64,000 nucleotides of DNA from Candidatus Gastranaerophilales bacterium (GCA_944325155.1 CALUYY010000002.1:1-64000), one strand, 5' to 3'; shown: positions 26,198 to 35,231, numbered from the stretch's first letter. The notes: generated by a model not told the origin, from the letters alone. A program made the numbers and translations.

Positions 26198-27579
26198 ATA
26201 TTTTTAATGGCATCTATAATTTTTGAAACTTCAATAATTTCAATATTTGTTTTTTGAATTCTTTCTTTTGTTTGGCTTGAATTAATTTTCGGTATTATTG
26301 CACGCCCAAAACCGAGCTTTTTTGCTTCTTTCAGCCTTGCTTCCAGATTATCAACGGATCTTACTTCGCCATTTAACCCGATTTCGCCTAAAATTACCGT
26401 ATTTTCATTTATTGTTGTATCTCTTGCGCTTGTTAAAACGGATAATGCGACTCCAAGGTCGGCAGACGGTTCTTCAATATCAATTCCGCCTATTACATTT
26501 ATATAGACATCCTGTTTTGACAAATTAAGCCCGACTCTTTTTTCCAAAACGGCAAGAATTTGCAACAATCTGTCATATTCAATTCCTCTTGCAACTCGTC
26601 TCGGGTTTGGATAAGGGGTTGTTCCCGTTAATGCCTGAACTTCAAGCAAAAGACATCTTGTTCCTTCCAAAACGGGAATAATTGCGCTTCCCGAGGTTAT
26701 CTGGTTTTGTCTGTCCGATAAAAATAATTCGGAAGGGTTCTTAACTTCAACAAGCCCTTTATCTTCCATATTAAAAACCCCGACCTCGGAAATTGCGCCG
26801 AATCTGTTTTTAATTGCTCTTAAAATTCTTATTGTTTTATATTTTTCGCCTTCAAAATTTAAAACACAGTCCACCATATGTTCTAATACCTTTGGACCTG
26901 CAATATTACCTTCTTTTGTAACATGACCTATAATTATTGTTGTTATATTTAATTGTTTTGAAATGCGCATTAAAATATTTGTACATTCCCTTATTTGTGA
27001 AACGGAACCGGTTGAACTTAAAATTGAAGCACTGAAAACGGATTGAATACTGTCGACAACCAAAAAATCGGGTTTTAGATTTTCAATTTGATTAACGATT
27101 TCTTCAAGGCAGTTTTGCTGTGTTACGTACAAATTGTCGCTTGTAACATCAAGCCTCTTGGCTCTTAATTTTACCTGGCTTGTGGATTCTTCGGCGCAGA
27201 TATATAAAACTGTTTTATTGTTGTTTGAAATAAATTTTACGGTCTGTAAAGTTAAAGTGGACTTTCCTATTCCGGGGTCTCCCGCCAAAAGACATAATGA
27301 CCCTTCAACAAATCCTCCGCCTAAAACTCTGTCTAATTCATCCATTCCGCTTGAAATTCTGATTGATTTATCAATATTTACATCATTAATTTTTGTATAG
27401 CCTGCATCTTTTATGTTTCTTATATTCATTGAAGAATTATTTGATTTAATTTCAACGGTATTTTGTATAACTTCTTCAATAAAAGTTGAAAATTGTCCGC
27501 AATCGGGGCATTTTCCCAAATATGAAGCGGTTTCGTAACCGCAGTTTTGACATATCCATTTTGTTTTTACTTTAGCCAT
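26194..27579 (-). CDS. radA: DNA repair protein RadA
   Basis: RecA-like branch-migration helicase in homologous recombination. N-terminal C4 zinc finger (CQNCGYETASYLGKCPDCG, residues 10-28), Walker A GDPGIGKST near 96-104, Walker B LVVDSIQS, the RadA-specific KNRFGAISEVGVF, and a C-terminal Lon-like domain with DLGVALSVLTS. Length 461 aa. No Shine-Dalgarno; an extended -10 TGGTATAAT ends 6 nt before the ATG, so the message should be leaderless. Confidence 0.96.
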   Translation of the reverse strand: MAKVKTKWICQNCGYETASYLGKCPDCGQFSTFIEEVIQNTVEIKSNNSSMNIRNIKDAGYTKINDVNIDKSIRISSGMDELDRVLGGGFVEGSLCLLAGDPGIGKSTLTLQTVKFISNNNKTVLYICAEESTSQVKLRAKRLDVTSDNLYVTQQNCLEEIVNQIENLKPDFLVVDSIQSVFSASILSSTGSVSQIRECTNILMRISKQLNITTIIIGHVTKEGNIAGPKVLEHMVDCVLNFEGEKYKTIRILRAIKNRFGAISEVGVFNMEDKGLVEVKNPSELFLSDRQNQITSGSAIIPVLEGTRCLLLEVQALTGTTPYPNPRRVARGIEYDRLLQILAVLEKRVGLNLSKQDVYINVIGGIDIEEPSADLGVALSVLTSARDTTINENTVILGEIGLNGEVRSVDNLEARLKEAKKLGFGRAIIPKINSSQTKERIQKTNIEIIEVSKIIDAIKNI

Positions 27580-27594
27580 ATAAAAATTATACCA
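27580..27594 (-). promoter_or_regulatory. Extended -10 promoter of radA, leaderless mRNA predicted
   Basis: Minus strand TGGTATAAT (27594-27586) ends 6 nt before the ATG at 27579, and no ribosome-binding site lies between. The box sits just upstream of the terminator of the preceding SLH gene. Confidence 0.7.
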
Positions 27595-27597
27595 AAA

Positions 27598-27629
27598 AAA
27601 AGCCTTAAGCAGATTTACTTAAGGCTTTT
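27598..27629 (-). terminator. Terminator of the SLH-protein gene
   Basis: 12-bp stem AAAAGCCTTAAG/CTTAAGGCTTTT, 8-nt loop, followed on the minus strand by a run of eight T; 21 nt past the stop codon. Confidence 0.9.
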
Positions 27630-27649
27630 AAAATATTTATATTGTTTTA

Positions 27650-28831
27650 TTATTGAATAATTTTTAAATTGTCGTTAAGGTCAATTTTGACTTCTTCAAG
27701 CAGAATAAAATCTACCTGTTGTGATTTATGTGTATAAAAATTGTGTCCTTTAAAACCTTTAAATCCGATTTTTTGAAGTATCGGGTTATGTGTAAATTCT
27801 CTGACTTTGGGTGTCATTTCGCCCACCGCTTTAAACGGCGCAACGGGTTGTCTTGTGTTTGAATCGATTAAGTTCTCGGTTCTGTATATCATCTGTGAAT
27901 TTTTAATTAATGTTCTTCCGACGGATACTTTATCGATTGTGCCTGTCATTTCGCTTCCTATCGGAATTAAAAGCGTGTTATCTTCACTTACAAAGTTTAC
28001 AAGCGCTCTGGTTAAAATCTGCTGTCCTTCTTTTGCTGTTTTTGTATACCAGCAGTCCATAACACCTAAGGGAAGCTTTGTTCCTGCAGGAATAATTGCA
28101 TAATTATCATCGAAAATTACGTTTTTAATTATGTAGCCTTCGGCTTTTCTCGGACCTTTCGGGGGTTCGGGTTCAAGTTTTTCGCTCGGCTGGATTGCCG
28201 CTCTTTGAAGCATTCCGTATAACCATACGGCAAGTTCGCCTCTTGTTGCATATTTGTGGGGAAGAATATAATCTTCATATCCGGGCAGCAATACGATTAA
28301 TCCCAATTGCTGCGCTTTACCCGTTGTTAAAGTTGCCCAGTAAGGAACGTCTGCCGCATCTTTGTATACGGATAATTGTTCAAGCGCTTCCTGTTCGGTT
28401 ATTTCTTTAATGGATAACGCTTTCATTATAACCATAATAACTTCAAGTCTTGTTATATTATTCTGGGGATAAAACATTTTATCGGGCGTGCCGTGAATTA
28501 AATCATAATATGAGCCGAGCATAACATCATAATATGCCCAGTGGTTTTCATCAATGTCTTTATATTCCGTAAATGTTATTTCATCAAGATTTCTAAGCCC
28601 CAATGCTTTTGTTACGATTGTTGCAAATTCGGCTCTCGTTACTTCCTGATCGGGTCTGTAATATCCGTCTGGGTATCCGCTTAAAACATTTTTATCTTTA
28701 AAATACATAATTGCGTCATATGACCAGTAATCGGGTCCGACATCGGGGAATTCTTCCGTTGCCGATACGGGTAAATTAATTGCAAACAAGATTGCAAAAA
28801 ACCCTAACAAAGCTATAAAAATCTTTCTCAT
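27650..28831 (-). CDS. Exported SLH-domain protein with a C-terminal beta domain
   Basis: Cell-envelope protein. Signal peptide of ~24 residues (MRKIFIALLGFFAILFAINL...VSA). Three SLH repeats follow: FPDVGPDYWSYDAI...GYPDGYYRPDQEVTRAEFA (~28-85), YKDIDENHWAYYDV...FYPQNNITRLEVI (~92-150) and YKDAADVPYWATLTT (~155-210). In diderm relatives SLH domains bind peptidoglycan-linked polymers. A Pro/Lys/Glu linker leads to a ~165-residue C-terminal region with TKLPLGVMDCWY and IPIGSEMTGTIDKV, resembling a segment of the exported protein encoded at 33485. Unlike cyanobacterial SLH porins (SomA), there is no long beta-barrel. It has its own terminator. Confidence 0.85.
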   Translation of the reverse strand: MRKIFIALLGFFAILFAINLPVSATEEFPDVGPDYWSYDAIMYFKDKNVLSGYPDGYYRPDQEVTRAEFATIVTKALGLRNLDEITFTEYKDIDENHWAYYDVMLGSYYDLIHGTPDKMFYPQNNITRLEVIMVIMKALSIKEITEQEALEQLSVYKDAADVPYWATLTTGKAQQLGLIVLLPGYEDYILPHKYATRGELAVWLYGMLQRAAIQPSEKLEPEPPKGPRKAEGYIIKNVIFDDNYAIIPAGTKLPLGVMDCWYTKTAKEGQQILTRALVNFVSEDNTLLIPIGSEMTGTIDKVSVGRTLIKNSQMIYRTENLIDSNTRQPVAPFKAVGEMTPKVREFTHNPILQKIGFKGFKGHNFYTHKSQQVDFILLEEVKIDLNDNLKIIQ

Positions 28832-28952
28832 TTATTCTTTTCTCCCTTATAATGTTTTGATTTTATTATATATAACCATATTTTGCAAGTTATATAAGTT
28901 TTGTAATATCTAAAACTCCTGAATTTTAGATTTTGCATTTTTTAATCAAACA

Positions 28953-29774
28953 TTATTTTGAAAGGAGATAATTTTCCAAGGATTCTTCCCATTCCGGAAG
29001 TATGCGGTTATTTTCCAAAACGCTGAATTTGGGGCGTTTTGCGGGGCGCGGAAAATCGGATTTTTCAATCGGCGTTACAAAAACATTTCTTTTTTTAATG
29101 TCAAAAATTTTCTTTGTTAATTCGGACCAGCTTGCCTTGCCGGATGAACATATATGATAGGTGCCGAATTCTTTTTTATCCTGAATAATCTTAACAATCT
29201 CTCCTGCTAAATCTTTTGTCCAGGTCGGGCATAAAATTTCATCGTCCACAACTGATATGCTGTTATTAAACATTGAATACGTAAGCATTGCATCGACATA
29301 GTTGCTTCCGCCTTTTCCGTACAGCGAACCCGTTCTTATGATATAGTGTTTTTTTGTAATTTTTCTTATCTCTTCTTCGCCTTTTAATTTTGACATACCG
29401 TAGATATTAATCGGATTTGTCATATCATCCGTTTTATAGGGTGTTGTTTTTTCTCCGTCAAAAACGCTTGAAGTTGAAATATAAATAATCGGAACATCTA
29501 ATTTTTTGGCAATTTTTGCCATATTTTTTGTTCCGGTGTGGTTAACAAGAAAAGCGTCATCTTTGTTTACTTCCGCCTGGTCAACGTTTGTGTACGCCGC
29601 AAGATGGATAATTAAATCCAGACTCACTTTATCCATAATCTCATTAACCATTTTTGTGTTGGTTATATCAAAAATTTTACTGTTCGTTGCCCAGTATTGT
29701 GCGCCCATACTATCCAACATCGGGCATAATTCCTGCCCCAAAAGCCCGCTTGCGCCTGTTACCAATATTCTCAT
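28953..29774 (-). CDS. rmlD: dTDP-4-dehydrorhamnose reductase
   Basis: Makes dTDP-L-rhamnose for surface polysaccharide. SDR-type Rossmann start ILVTGASGLLGQEL, AAYTNVDQAEVN near 61-72, the YGMSKLKGE catalytic YxxxK near 127-135, and the IIRTGSLYGKGG block. Length 273 aa is typical. The other rml genes are not in the window. Leader of about 30 nt with a TATACT -10 and GAAAGAA before the ATG. Divergent from the oligopeptide-binding protein gene. Confidence 0.88.
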   Translation of the reverse strand: MRILVTGASGLLGQELCPMLDSMGAQYWATNSKIFDITNTKMVNEIMDKVSLDLIIHLAAYTNVDQAEVNKDDAFLVNHTGTKNMAKIAKKLDVPIIYISTSSVFDGEKTTPYKTDDMTNPINIYGMSKLKGEEEIRKITKKHYIIRTGSLYGKGGSNYVDAMLTYSMFNNSISVVDDEILCPTWTKDLAGEIVKIIQDKKEFGTYHICSSGKASWSELTKKIFDIKKRNVFVTPIEKSDFPRPAKRPKFSVLENNRILPEWEESLENYLLSK

Positions 29775-29867
29775 TAAAATTCTTTCGTGTCTTAAAAAAG
29801 TATAAAACTTTTAATTAACCCTTTTATACACTTTTTATATCAGACAATTATGGTAAAATCAATAATT

Positions 29868-31721
29868 ATGAAAAAAGTTATATATATAATTTTTATCTCT
29901 TTGCTTGTTTTTGTTCTTTTAAAGGGCTGTATTAAAAAAGACCCGGGGTTTGATACATTTGTTACAAATTTTGATGTAAGACCGTTAAATGTCATTGAAT
30001 ATAATATGCAAGAACCCGAAAATAAAACGATAAACGGTGTTGATTATCTTGTTGCAAGAGGTGATACCGGAAAATTCGGCGGTGATATTATAACATCAAC
30101 CATCGGTGAAGGTCCTAAAACCTTTAACCCGTTTAATTCAAATGATGCGACAAGCACAACCCTGACTTCAATTATGTATGACGGTCTGTTATATACAGAC
30201 CCCTACACGGGCGTTGTTCGTCCCCGATTGGCAAAATCCGTTCAAATTCTTCCCGATAAAAAAACATATATCATTCAATTAAGAAAAGGCTTAAAGTGGT
30301 CTGACGGCAGAGAAATTACGGCAGATGACGCATATTATACTTATAATACAATTATATTCGGCGGTTTTGGAGATACAAGCGCAAGAGATTCAATGTATGT
30401 TGAAGGAAAACTGCCGGAAGTGGAATTAATTGATAAATATACTCTTAAATTTACGACCCCGAAACCGTTTGCGCCTTTTTTAAGGAATTTAACGCTTCCC
30501 GTTGCCCCGAAACATATCTTTAAAATTGCAACGGATAAAGGAAAAGATTATTTCAGAACATTTCATTCGACAAATATAAATCCCGAAAGCCTCGTAACCT
30601 CGGGACCTTTTAAATTAAAGGAATATATCCCCGCTCAAAGGCTGATATATGTTAGAAACCCGAATTATTACATAATTGATAAAAACGGAGATAAGCTTCC
30701 TTATCTGGACAGATACCTTGTTTTAATCGTGGGTGATTTAAATAACGATATTATAAAATTTGAAGCCGGAGAAATTGACACAACAACAATCCCGGGATCT
30801 ATGGTTGCAAGATACAGGGAAAATGAAAAGCATTCAAATTATACTTTGTATAATTTAGGGCCTACGACAAATACAAGTTTTATTGTTTTTAATTTAAATC
30901 CGAGAAAAAATAAAACGAATAATAAATATTATGTCGACCCTGTTAAATCTTCCTGGTTTAATGATAAAAATTTCAGAGAAGCAATCGATTATGCAATAGA
31001 CAGGCAAAATCTTGTTTTAAATGTCTTATCCGGTATAGGTGAACCCTTGTTTACCGCAGAAGGTATACCAAGCATTTTTCTGAACGAAGAAATTGCAAAA
31101 GGCCATAAAAGAGATATTGAAAAAGCAAAAGAACTTTTGAAGCAATCGGGATTTTATCTTAAAAACAATATTTTATACGATAAAAAAGGAAATAAAGTTG
31201 AATTCGAACTTTTAACAAATGCGGGGAACACTCAAAGAGAAGCAACGGGTGTAAGTATTAAGGAAGATTTATCGGAACTCGGGATTACGGTTAATTTTAA
31301 ACCGATTGAATTTAATTCTCTCGTTAACCGTCTTTCAAACACTCTTGATTGGGAAGCAATCATAATTGCTTTAACCGGAAACCCGCTTGAACCGCATTCG
31401 GGGTATAATGTTTGGAACCATAACGGAGCATTGCACCTTTTTAACCAGAGAAGCGATAATGATGTAAAATCTACGGATAAAATTCTTGATTTTGAATATG
31501 AACTTGATAAAATCTTTGATTCTGCGGCGCTTGAACTTGATTTTGAAAAAAGAAAACAACTTTATGATAAATATCAGCAAATCGTGGATGAATACAATCC
31601 CGTTATTTATCTCTACAGTCCTTTAAATATAGTTGCAATTTCAAATAAGTTTAAAAATGTTTCCCCGACACCCCTGGGAGGCGTTATTCATAATATCGAA
31701 GAAATTTACATTGATGAATAA
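29868..31721 (+). CDS. Oligopeptide-binding lipoprotein of an ABC transporter (SBP family 5)
   Basis: Solute-binding protein of the OppA/DppA type. The start at 29868 gives MKKVIYIIFISLLVFVLLKGC, a short lipoprotein signal with the lipid-attachment Cys near residue 21. Family blocks: TLTSIMYDGLLYTDPYTG, LRKGLKWSDGREITADDAYYTYN, and DKNFREAIDYAIDRQNLV. Length 617 aa, larger than average but in range. No permease or ATPase gene follows, so it may be an orphan receptor for a transporter encoded elsewhere. TGGTAAAAT ends 8 nt before the ATG and no Shine-Dalgarno is seen. Confidence 0.87.
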   Translation: MKKVIYIIFISLLVFVLLKGCIKKDPGFDTFVTNFDVRPLNVIEYNMQEPENKTINGVDYLVARGDTGKFGGDIITSTIGEGPKTFNPFNSNDATSTTLTSIMYDGLLYTDPYTGVVRPRLAKSVQILPDKKTYIIQLRKGLKWSDGREITADDAYYTYNTIIFGGFGDTSARDSMYVEGKLPEVELIDKYTLKFTTPKPFAPFLRNLTLPVAPKHIFKIATDKGKDYFRTFHSTNINPESLVTSGPFKLKEYIPAQRLIYVRNPNYYIIDKNGDKLPYLDRYLVLIVGDLNNDIIKFEAGEIDTTTIPGSMVARYRENEKHSNYTLYNLGPTTNTSFIVFNLNPRKNKTNNKYYVDPVKSSWFNDKNFREAIDYAIDRQNLVLNVLSGIGEPLFTAEGIPSIFLNEEIAKGHKRDIEKAKELLKQSGFYLKNNILYDKKGNKVEFELLTNAGNTQREATGVSIKEDLSELGITVNFKPIEFNSLVNRLSNTLDWEAIIIALTGNPLEPHSGYNVWNHNGALHLFNQRSDNDVKSTDKILDFEYELDKIFDSAALELDFEKRKQLYDKYQQIVDEYNPVIYLYSPLNIVAISNKFKNVSPTPLGGVIHNIEEIYIDE

Positions 31722-31810
31722 AATATAATTTGCAATTTTAAAATTTTACGGGTATATTATTTGTTGAATAATACATAAAAATTGTAATTTTACTAAAAAA
31801 GGAGTTAAAA

Positions 31811-31990
31811 ATGAAAGTTACTATTGAAGACGGTTGCATCGCTTGCGGCGCTTGCGAATCATTCTGCTCGGACGTATTTAAAGTTGAAGACGTTGCGGTT
31901 GTTGACGAATCAAAAGTTGCAGGTAACGAAGATGCGGTTAAAGAAGCTGCTGAAGGCTGCCCCGTCGGCGTTATTAACGTTGAAGAATAG
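31811..31990 (+). CDS. [4Fe-4S] ferredoxin, single cluster
   Basis: A 59-aa electron carrier that is shorter than usual ORF cut-offs. MKVTIEDGCIACGACESFC supplies three cluster ligands (C9, C12, C15), and the fourth is C50 in EGCPVGVI. An extra cysteine, C19, lies where some thermophilic ferredoxins form a disulfide. The protein is strongly acidic. A perfect AAGGAG lies 8 nt upstream of the ATG, and a strong terminator follows, so it is a monocistronic, probably highly expressed gene. This fits the anaerobic, fermentative metabolism suggested by ppdK and the class I fumarase. Confidence 0.95.
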   Translation: MKVTIEDGCIACGACESFCSDVFKVEDVAVVDESKVAGNEDAVKEAAEGCPVGVINVEE

Positions 31991-32012
31991 AATATTCTTA
32001 AATTGAAATTAC

Positions 32013-32042
32013 AAAAGCCGCTTATTATATCAAGCGGCTTTT
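32013..32042. terminator. Bidirectional terminator after the ferredoxin gene
   Basis: 11-bp stem AAAAGCCGCTT/AAGCGGCTTTT with an 8-nt loop. The loop contains the stop codon of the opposing 32025 gene, so the last codons of that gene are part of the hairpin. Confidence 0.85.
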
Positions 32043-33422
32043 ATTTTCTAAATTTAAAACCGTTTTTGCATCGTCTTGTATTGTGTTAATGTAATCATCA
32101 ATTGTAACGATTGTTTTCGGTGATTTGTCCATTCCTTTTGTTTCAAGATATTTTTTATTAATTTGGTTGCCTAAAATGTTTGATAAGCCGCCGGTTATTA
32201 AACCTAAAACAAGAGCTTTTGCACCGCTTACCATTTTATTTGTCGCAACAAGGGTTGTGCCTAAAGTTGCAAGCAAAGGAATACCCGTTGTCAAACTTAC
32301 GCTTACTCTTTCTTCTTTGGTGTCGGCCTGCGCCGTATATAAGCCTAAAAGCCCCGTTGTTCCGAGCATGCTTAAAATATCATTCGGTGCACAGCCGTAA
32401 TTTATATCTCTTAATTTTTCAAACATATCCAATTGTTCTTTTGTATATGCATTTTTGTATAATTTATGCGCTTTTTTTGCACCGTTTAAAATTGTTTCAT
32501 CGCCTTTTGCAAATGCTTTGATTAATTTATCAAGTTCTTTTGCTTCCGTTTCATCTAATCCGCCGAACATAAATTTTTCAGTCATTTCATTTTGAAGATT
32601 TTTTGCGGCTTCAAGTTTTTTTTCTGCAAGCGGATTTTTTGAATATTTTTCAATATATTCTTTTAATTTTTTCGGTTTAAAATCTTTTACAATCTGCCAG
32701 GCTTCTTCATCAAGTCTTGACATTGATTTATCAAGCTTTTGCATTCTTTCCTTAATTGCTTTTTCGCTTGTAAAGCCTTGGAGTATATCTTGTCTTTTAC
32801 GGATTAATTCTCTTAATCTTTCGGCGCCTTCATCCGTATTGTTTTTAATTGCATCTAAAATTCTTTCATCTGATTCTTTAATTGCGCCGAATGCTTTTTG
32901 ATATTTTTTATTCATTGTTTTAAGGGCTGTTTTTCTGTATAAATTTGAAGCCCATGTGTCAAATTTTTTATACCCCGGAATTTTCATAAGAAAATGTCTT
33001 ACCAATGAATCTTTGGCATTATTTATGTTATCGGCTCCTTTTTGAAGCTCTGCGGCATTTTCAAATTGGGCTTTTAATTTTGCCGTTGCATCTTCCATAT
33101 TTTTCGGAAGTTCGGGTTTTTTCTTAAAAAGATTTTTAAAACTTTTAATCGGACCGCCTTTATGTCTGAATGATGCAATTATTCCCACGCCTGCGCTTAA
33201 TAATATCGCTGCGCCGAGCGCAATTTTTGCTATTGTTTTTTTCTTATTTGATTCGGCGGGAGTTTCTTCCTTTGTAAATGTATCATTTGCTGGAGCCGTA
33301 TTTACGGGGCGCACAATATTATTTTGCGCCATAATATTACCGAGTGCGGAGTTTTGTCCGCCCGTTGTGTTTTGTTGAATATACGCTTGAAGCAAGCTGC
33401 TTTGATTTATGCCGTTTTGCAT
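32025..33422 (-). CDS. Unknown membrane protein with coiled-coil middle
   Basis: A 465-aa protein I do not recognise. The N-terminus (1-60) is Asn/Gln-rich and disordered; a membrane segment (IAKIALGAAILLSAGVGIIASF) lies at ~64-85. A Lys/Glu-rich helical region with coiled-coil character spans ~100-330 (ESDERILDAIKN...ERLRELIRKRQDIL; MQKLDKSMSRLDEEA). Two or three further hydrophobic segments follow (DILSMLGTTGLLGLYTA, GIPLLATLGTTLVAT, ALVLGLITGGLSNILG), then a polar tail. An AAGGGAAA Shine-Dalgarno is present. The last codons overlap a terminator hairpin. Confidence 0.75.
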   Translation of the reverse strand: MQNGINQSSLLQAYIQQNTTGGQNSALGNIMAQNNIVRPVNTAPANDTFTKEETPAESNKKKTIAKIALGAAILLSAGVGIIASFRHKGGPIKSFKNLFKKKPELPKNMEDATAKLKAQFENAAELQKGADNINNAKDSLVRHFLMKIPGYKKFDTWASNLYRKTALKTMNKKYQKAFGAIKESDERILDAIKNNTDEGAERLRELIRKRQDILQGFTSEKAIKERMQKLDKSMSRLDEEAWQIVKDFKPKKLKEYIEKYSKNPLAEKKLEAAKNLQNEMTEKFMFGGLDETEAKELDKLIKAFAKGDETILNGAKKAHKLYKNAYTKEQLDMFEKLRDINYGCAPNDILSMLGTTGLLGLYTAQADTKEERVSVSLTTGIPLLATLGTTLVATNKMVSGAKALVLGLITGGLSNILGNQINKKYLETKGMDKSPKTIVTIDDYINTIQDDAKTVLNLENKSRLI

Positions 33423-33484
33423 TTTAAATACAAATTTCCCTTATGTATTTATAAAAACGGCCGGTTATCCAAAATTGCCAAAAT

Positions 33485-34582
33485 CTACCCTCTTTTTTTA
33501 ACTTTTTTATCTTTATCGGACATTAAATTTGATTCTATTGAATATTTGGCAACCGGTTTTCTTGTTGCTCTGTCCATAAAAACAAGCCAGTGTTTATTTT
33601 TTTTGCTTGTAATTGAAAATGAAATTTTTCCCGTTGCCTTGTCGCCCGATTTTATTGTGCTGAACCATATATCATTGTCGCTGAAGGGAGACGGGTAATA
33701 AATCTTTTTAAAATCATCAATTAAGGCAATATCAAAAGGATAAAAATCCATATTGCTCATATTATCAATTTTTAAATTCAATGTTATGAAATTATCATCG
33801 CCAAACGGATCTTTTGTATATTTGGCGCTGTATATATCTACATTTAATCCTTCAATATAAATATCCTCTTCTTTAAATGCATTGTCTGAAAATACGGGAA
33901 GATTAACTTCTCCTATAATTTTAATTTCAAACTCATCCCCCGGGGTTAAGCTTTCAACATTTCCTTTTTTATTCATCATTGAAATAAGCCCGATGGCACC
34001 CCCGATTGCAGCTCCGCCTGCGGCCGTCATTCCGTGGGAGGCAATTGCCGTTTCAAGCCCCAGAAGGTTTATGCTCATTAAACCCCCTAACGCCCCTCCT
34101 ACAAGTGTTACGCCCGCATGTTCCGCAACGTTTTTTATCGTTCCTTTTGCAAGATTTTCTTTTGTCGATAAATTTCCCTGAATCGGAATTTTTCTTCCGT
34201 CCGGAGTTACAAGATAATCGAACGCCGTTATCATATATCCGTCCCGGTTTAATTTTTTGGGGTCCTGAATATGCTGGATTATTCCGTGAACAATTGAGCC
34301 TTTTGGAATTATAACCCCTTTATCGCCTCTGACATCTTCCGTAATTTCTGCAAAAAACTCATCTCCTTCTTCGTTGATATTGCCGTTAATAATGCTAGAG
34401 ACGGTCAATTTTATCTCGTCTTTTTTATCCAGTGTATCAATTTCGCCCGTAAACATTTTATTATCGGGCAGCTTATTATCTTCGCTGACAGAGCCTTTTA
34501 GGGTTTCAGCCGCTGCAATGCCCCCTGAAAGATAACTTGTTAACAAAATAAAAGATAAGATTTTTTTAAACTTTTTATTCAT
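33485..34582 (-). CDS. Exported protein with beta-barrel-like and DUF4352-like parts
   Basis: A 365-aa envelope protein of unknown role. Signal peptide MNKKFKKILSFILLTSYLSGGIAAAE (cleavage near 25). The region ~60-150 has the pattern IIPKGSIVHGIIQHI...TPDGRKIPIQGNL, which resembles the outer-membrane-type domain of TrbI/VirB10-like proteins and the C-terminal part of the SLH protein at 27650. A glycine-rich hydrophobic stretch (~155-205, GGALGGLMSINL...AAGGAAIGGAIGLISMM) follows. The last ~110 residues look like an immunoglobulin-like DUF4352-type domain (FITLNLKIDNMSNMDFYPFDIALID). TATAAT ends 6 nt before the ATG and no Shine-Dalgarno is visible. Confidence 0.75.
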   Translation of the reverse strand: MNKKFKKILSFILLTSYLSGGIAAAETLKGSVSEDNKLPDNKMFTGEIDTLDKKDEIKLTVSSIINGNINEEGDEFFAEITEDVRGDKGVIIPKGSIVHGIIQHIQDPKKLNRDGYMITAFDYLVTPDGRKIPIQGNLSTKENLAKGTIKNVAEHAGVTLVGGALGGLMSINLLGLETAIASHGMTAAGGAAIGGAIGLISMMNKKGNVESLTPGDEFEIKIIGEVNLPVFSDNAFKEEDIYIEGLNVDIYSAKYTKDPFGDDNFITLNLKIDNMSNMDFYPFDIALIDDFKKIYYPSPFSDNDIWFSTIKSGDKATGKISFSITSKKNKHWLVFMDRATRKPVAKYSIESNLMSDKDKKVKKRG

Positions 34583-34594
34583 AATTAAATTATA
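34583..34594 (-). promoter_or_regulatory. -10 box directly before the 33485 gene start, leaderless mRNA predicted
   Basis: Minus strand TATAAT at 34594-34589, 6 nt before the ATG at 34582; no purine-rich ribosome site between. Confidence 0.65.
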
Positions 34595-34672
34595 CTACCT
34601 TATGTTATTTGTTCAAAATTTGCCCCATGCTTTAAATGTGTGTAATATCTTTTTCTAGTAACGGAGAAATAT

Positions 34673-35005
34673 ATGACTGATTGTATTTTTTGTAAAATCG
34701 CAAACGGCGAATTTAATACGGAATTTATCTATGAAGATGATAATGTCGTTGTTTTTAAAGACATTAATCCCGTTGCCCCCGTTCATCTTCTTGCGGTTCC
34801 CAAAAAACATATCGAAAGTTTAAACGGGCTTAACGATAAAGAATTAATTACAGACTTATTTTTTGCCGTCAAACAGGCTTGCAAAAAATTAAACATTAAA
34901 GAATTCAGAACCGTTATAAATACGGGAAAATCTGTGGGGCAGGAAGTTTTTCATCTTCATATTCATATAATTTCGGGCCGTCCCTTGAACTGGCCTCCGG
35001 GGTAA
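34673..35005 (+). CDS. HIT-family nucleotide hydrolase (HinT-like)
   Basis: Histidine-triad protein that hydrolyses purine nucleoside phosphoramidates in characterised relatives. Start DCIFCKIANGEF with two cysteines (possible zinc site), FKDINPVAPVHLLAVPKKH in the middle, and the catalytic triad HLHIHII near 95-101. Length 110 aa is standard for HinT. GGAG lies 8 nt before the ATG. It is a small single gene followed by a tiny ORF. Confidence 0.93.
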   Translation: MTDCIFCKIANGEFNTEFIYEDDNVVVFKDINPVAPVHLLAVPKKHIESLNGLNDKELITDLFFAVKQACKKLNIKEFRTVINTGKSVGQEVFHLHIHIISGRPLNWPPG

Positions 35006-35084
35006 TATAACTTTACAAACGGGCAATTTTTTTAAACAATAATTCTTTATTATTCTGTAAGAGGAATTAAGGAGTCAACGCTTA

Positions 35085-35222
35085 ATGTATTCAGAAGAAT
35101 TTATGAGCTTTTTAGCTGCTTATCAAAAAGAAGAACGAAAAGAAGAACGAAAAGAAGAAAAGAAAGAAGAAAAACCGAGTTTTTTCATTGTTTTTTTGAA
35201 AAATTTATTCAATTTAGCTTAA
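35085..35222 (+). CDS. Small ORF of 45 aa with Lys/Glu repeats and hydrophobic tail
   Basis: Possible microprotein. An AAGGAG Shine-Dalgarno lies 10 nt before ATG 35085. The product is MYSEEFMSFLAAYQ followed by three near-repeats of KEER/KEEK (a 12-nt tandem repeat at about 35127-35165) and a hydrophobic, basic tail (FFIVFLKNLFNLA) that could be a short amphipathic membrane anchor. No homologue is known to me. The TAA overlaps the -10 box of the following gene. Confidence 0.5.
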   Translation: MYSEEFMSFLAAYQKEERKEERKEEKKEEKPSFFIVFLKNLFNLA

Positions 35223-35225
35223 AAT
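35195..35225 (+). promoter_or_regulatory. Promoter of the 5-FCL gene, leaderless mRNA predicted
   Basis: TTGAAA, 18-nt spacer, TAAAAT (35220-35225), with 6 nt to the ATG at 35232. The promoter lies inside the small ORF at 35085. Confidence 0.65.
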
Positions 35226-35231
35226 AGTTAA

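Noticed and set aside
31824-32006. ORF of 60 aa overlapping the ferredoxin gene
   Set aside because: It is an alternative frame of the ferredoxin coding sequence, which has the cluster motif and AAGGAG before its own ATG at 31811.
35124-35170. Possible repeat array or CRISPR
   Set aside because: The 12-nt purine repeats are in frame in a small ORF and have no spacers; no CRISPR array occurs in the window.
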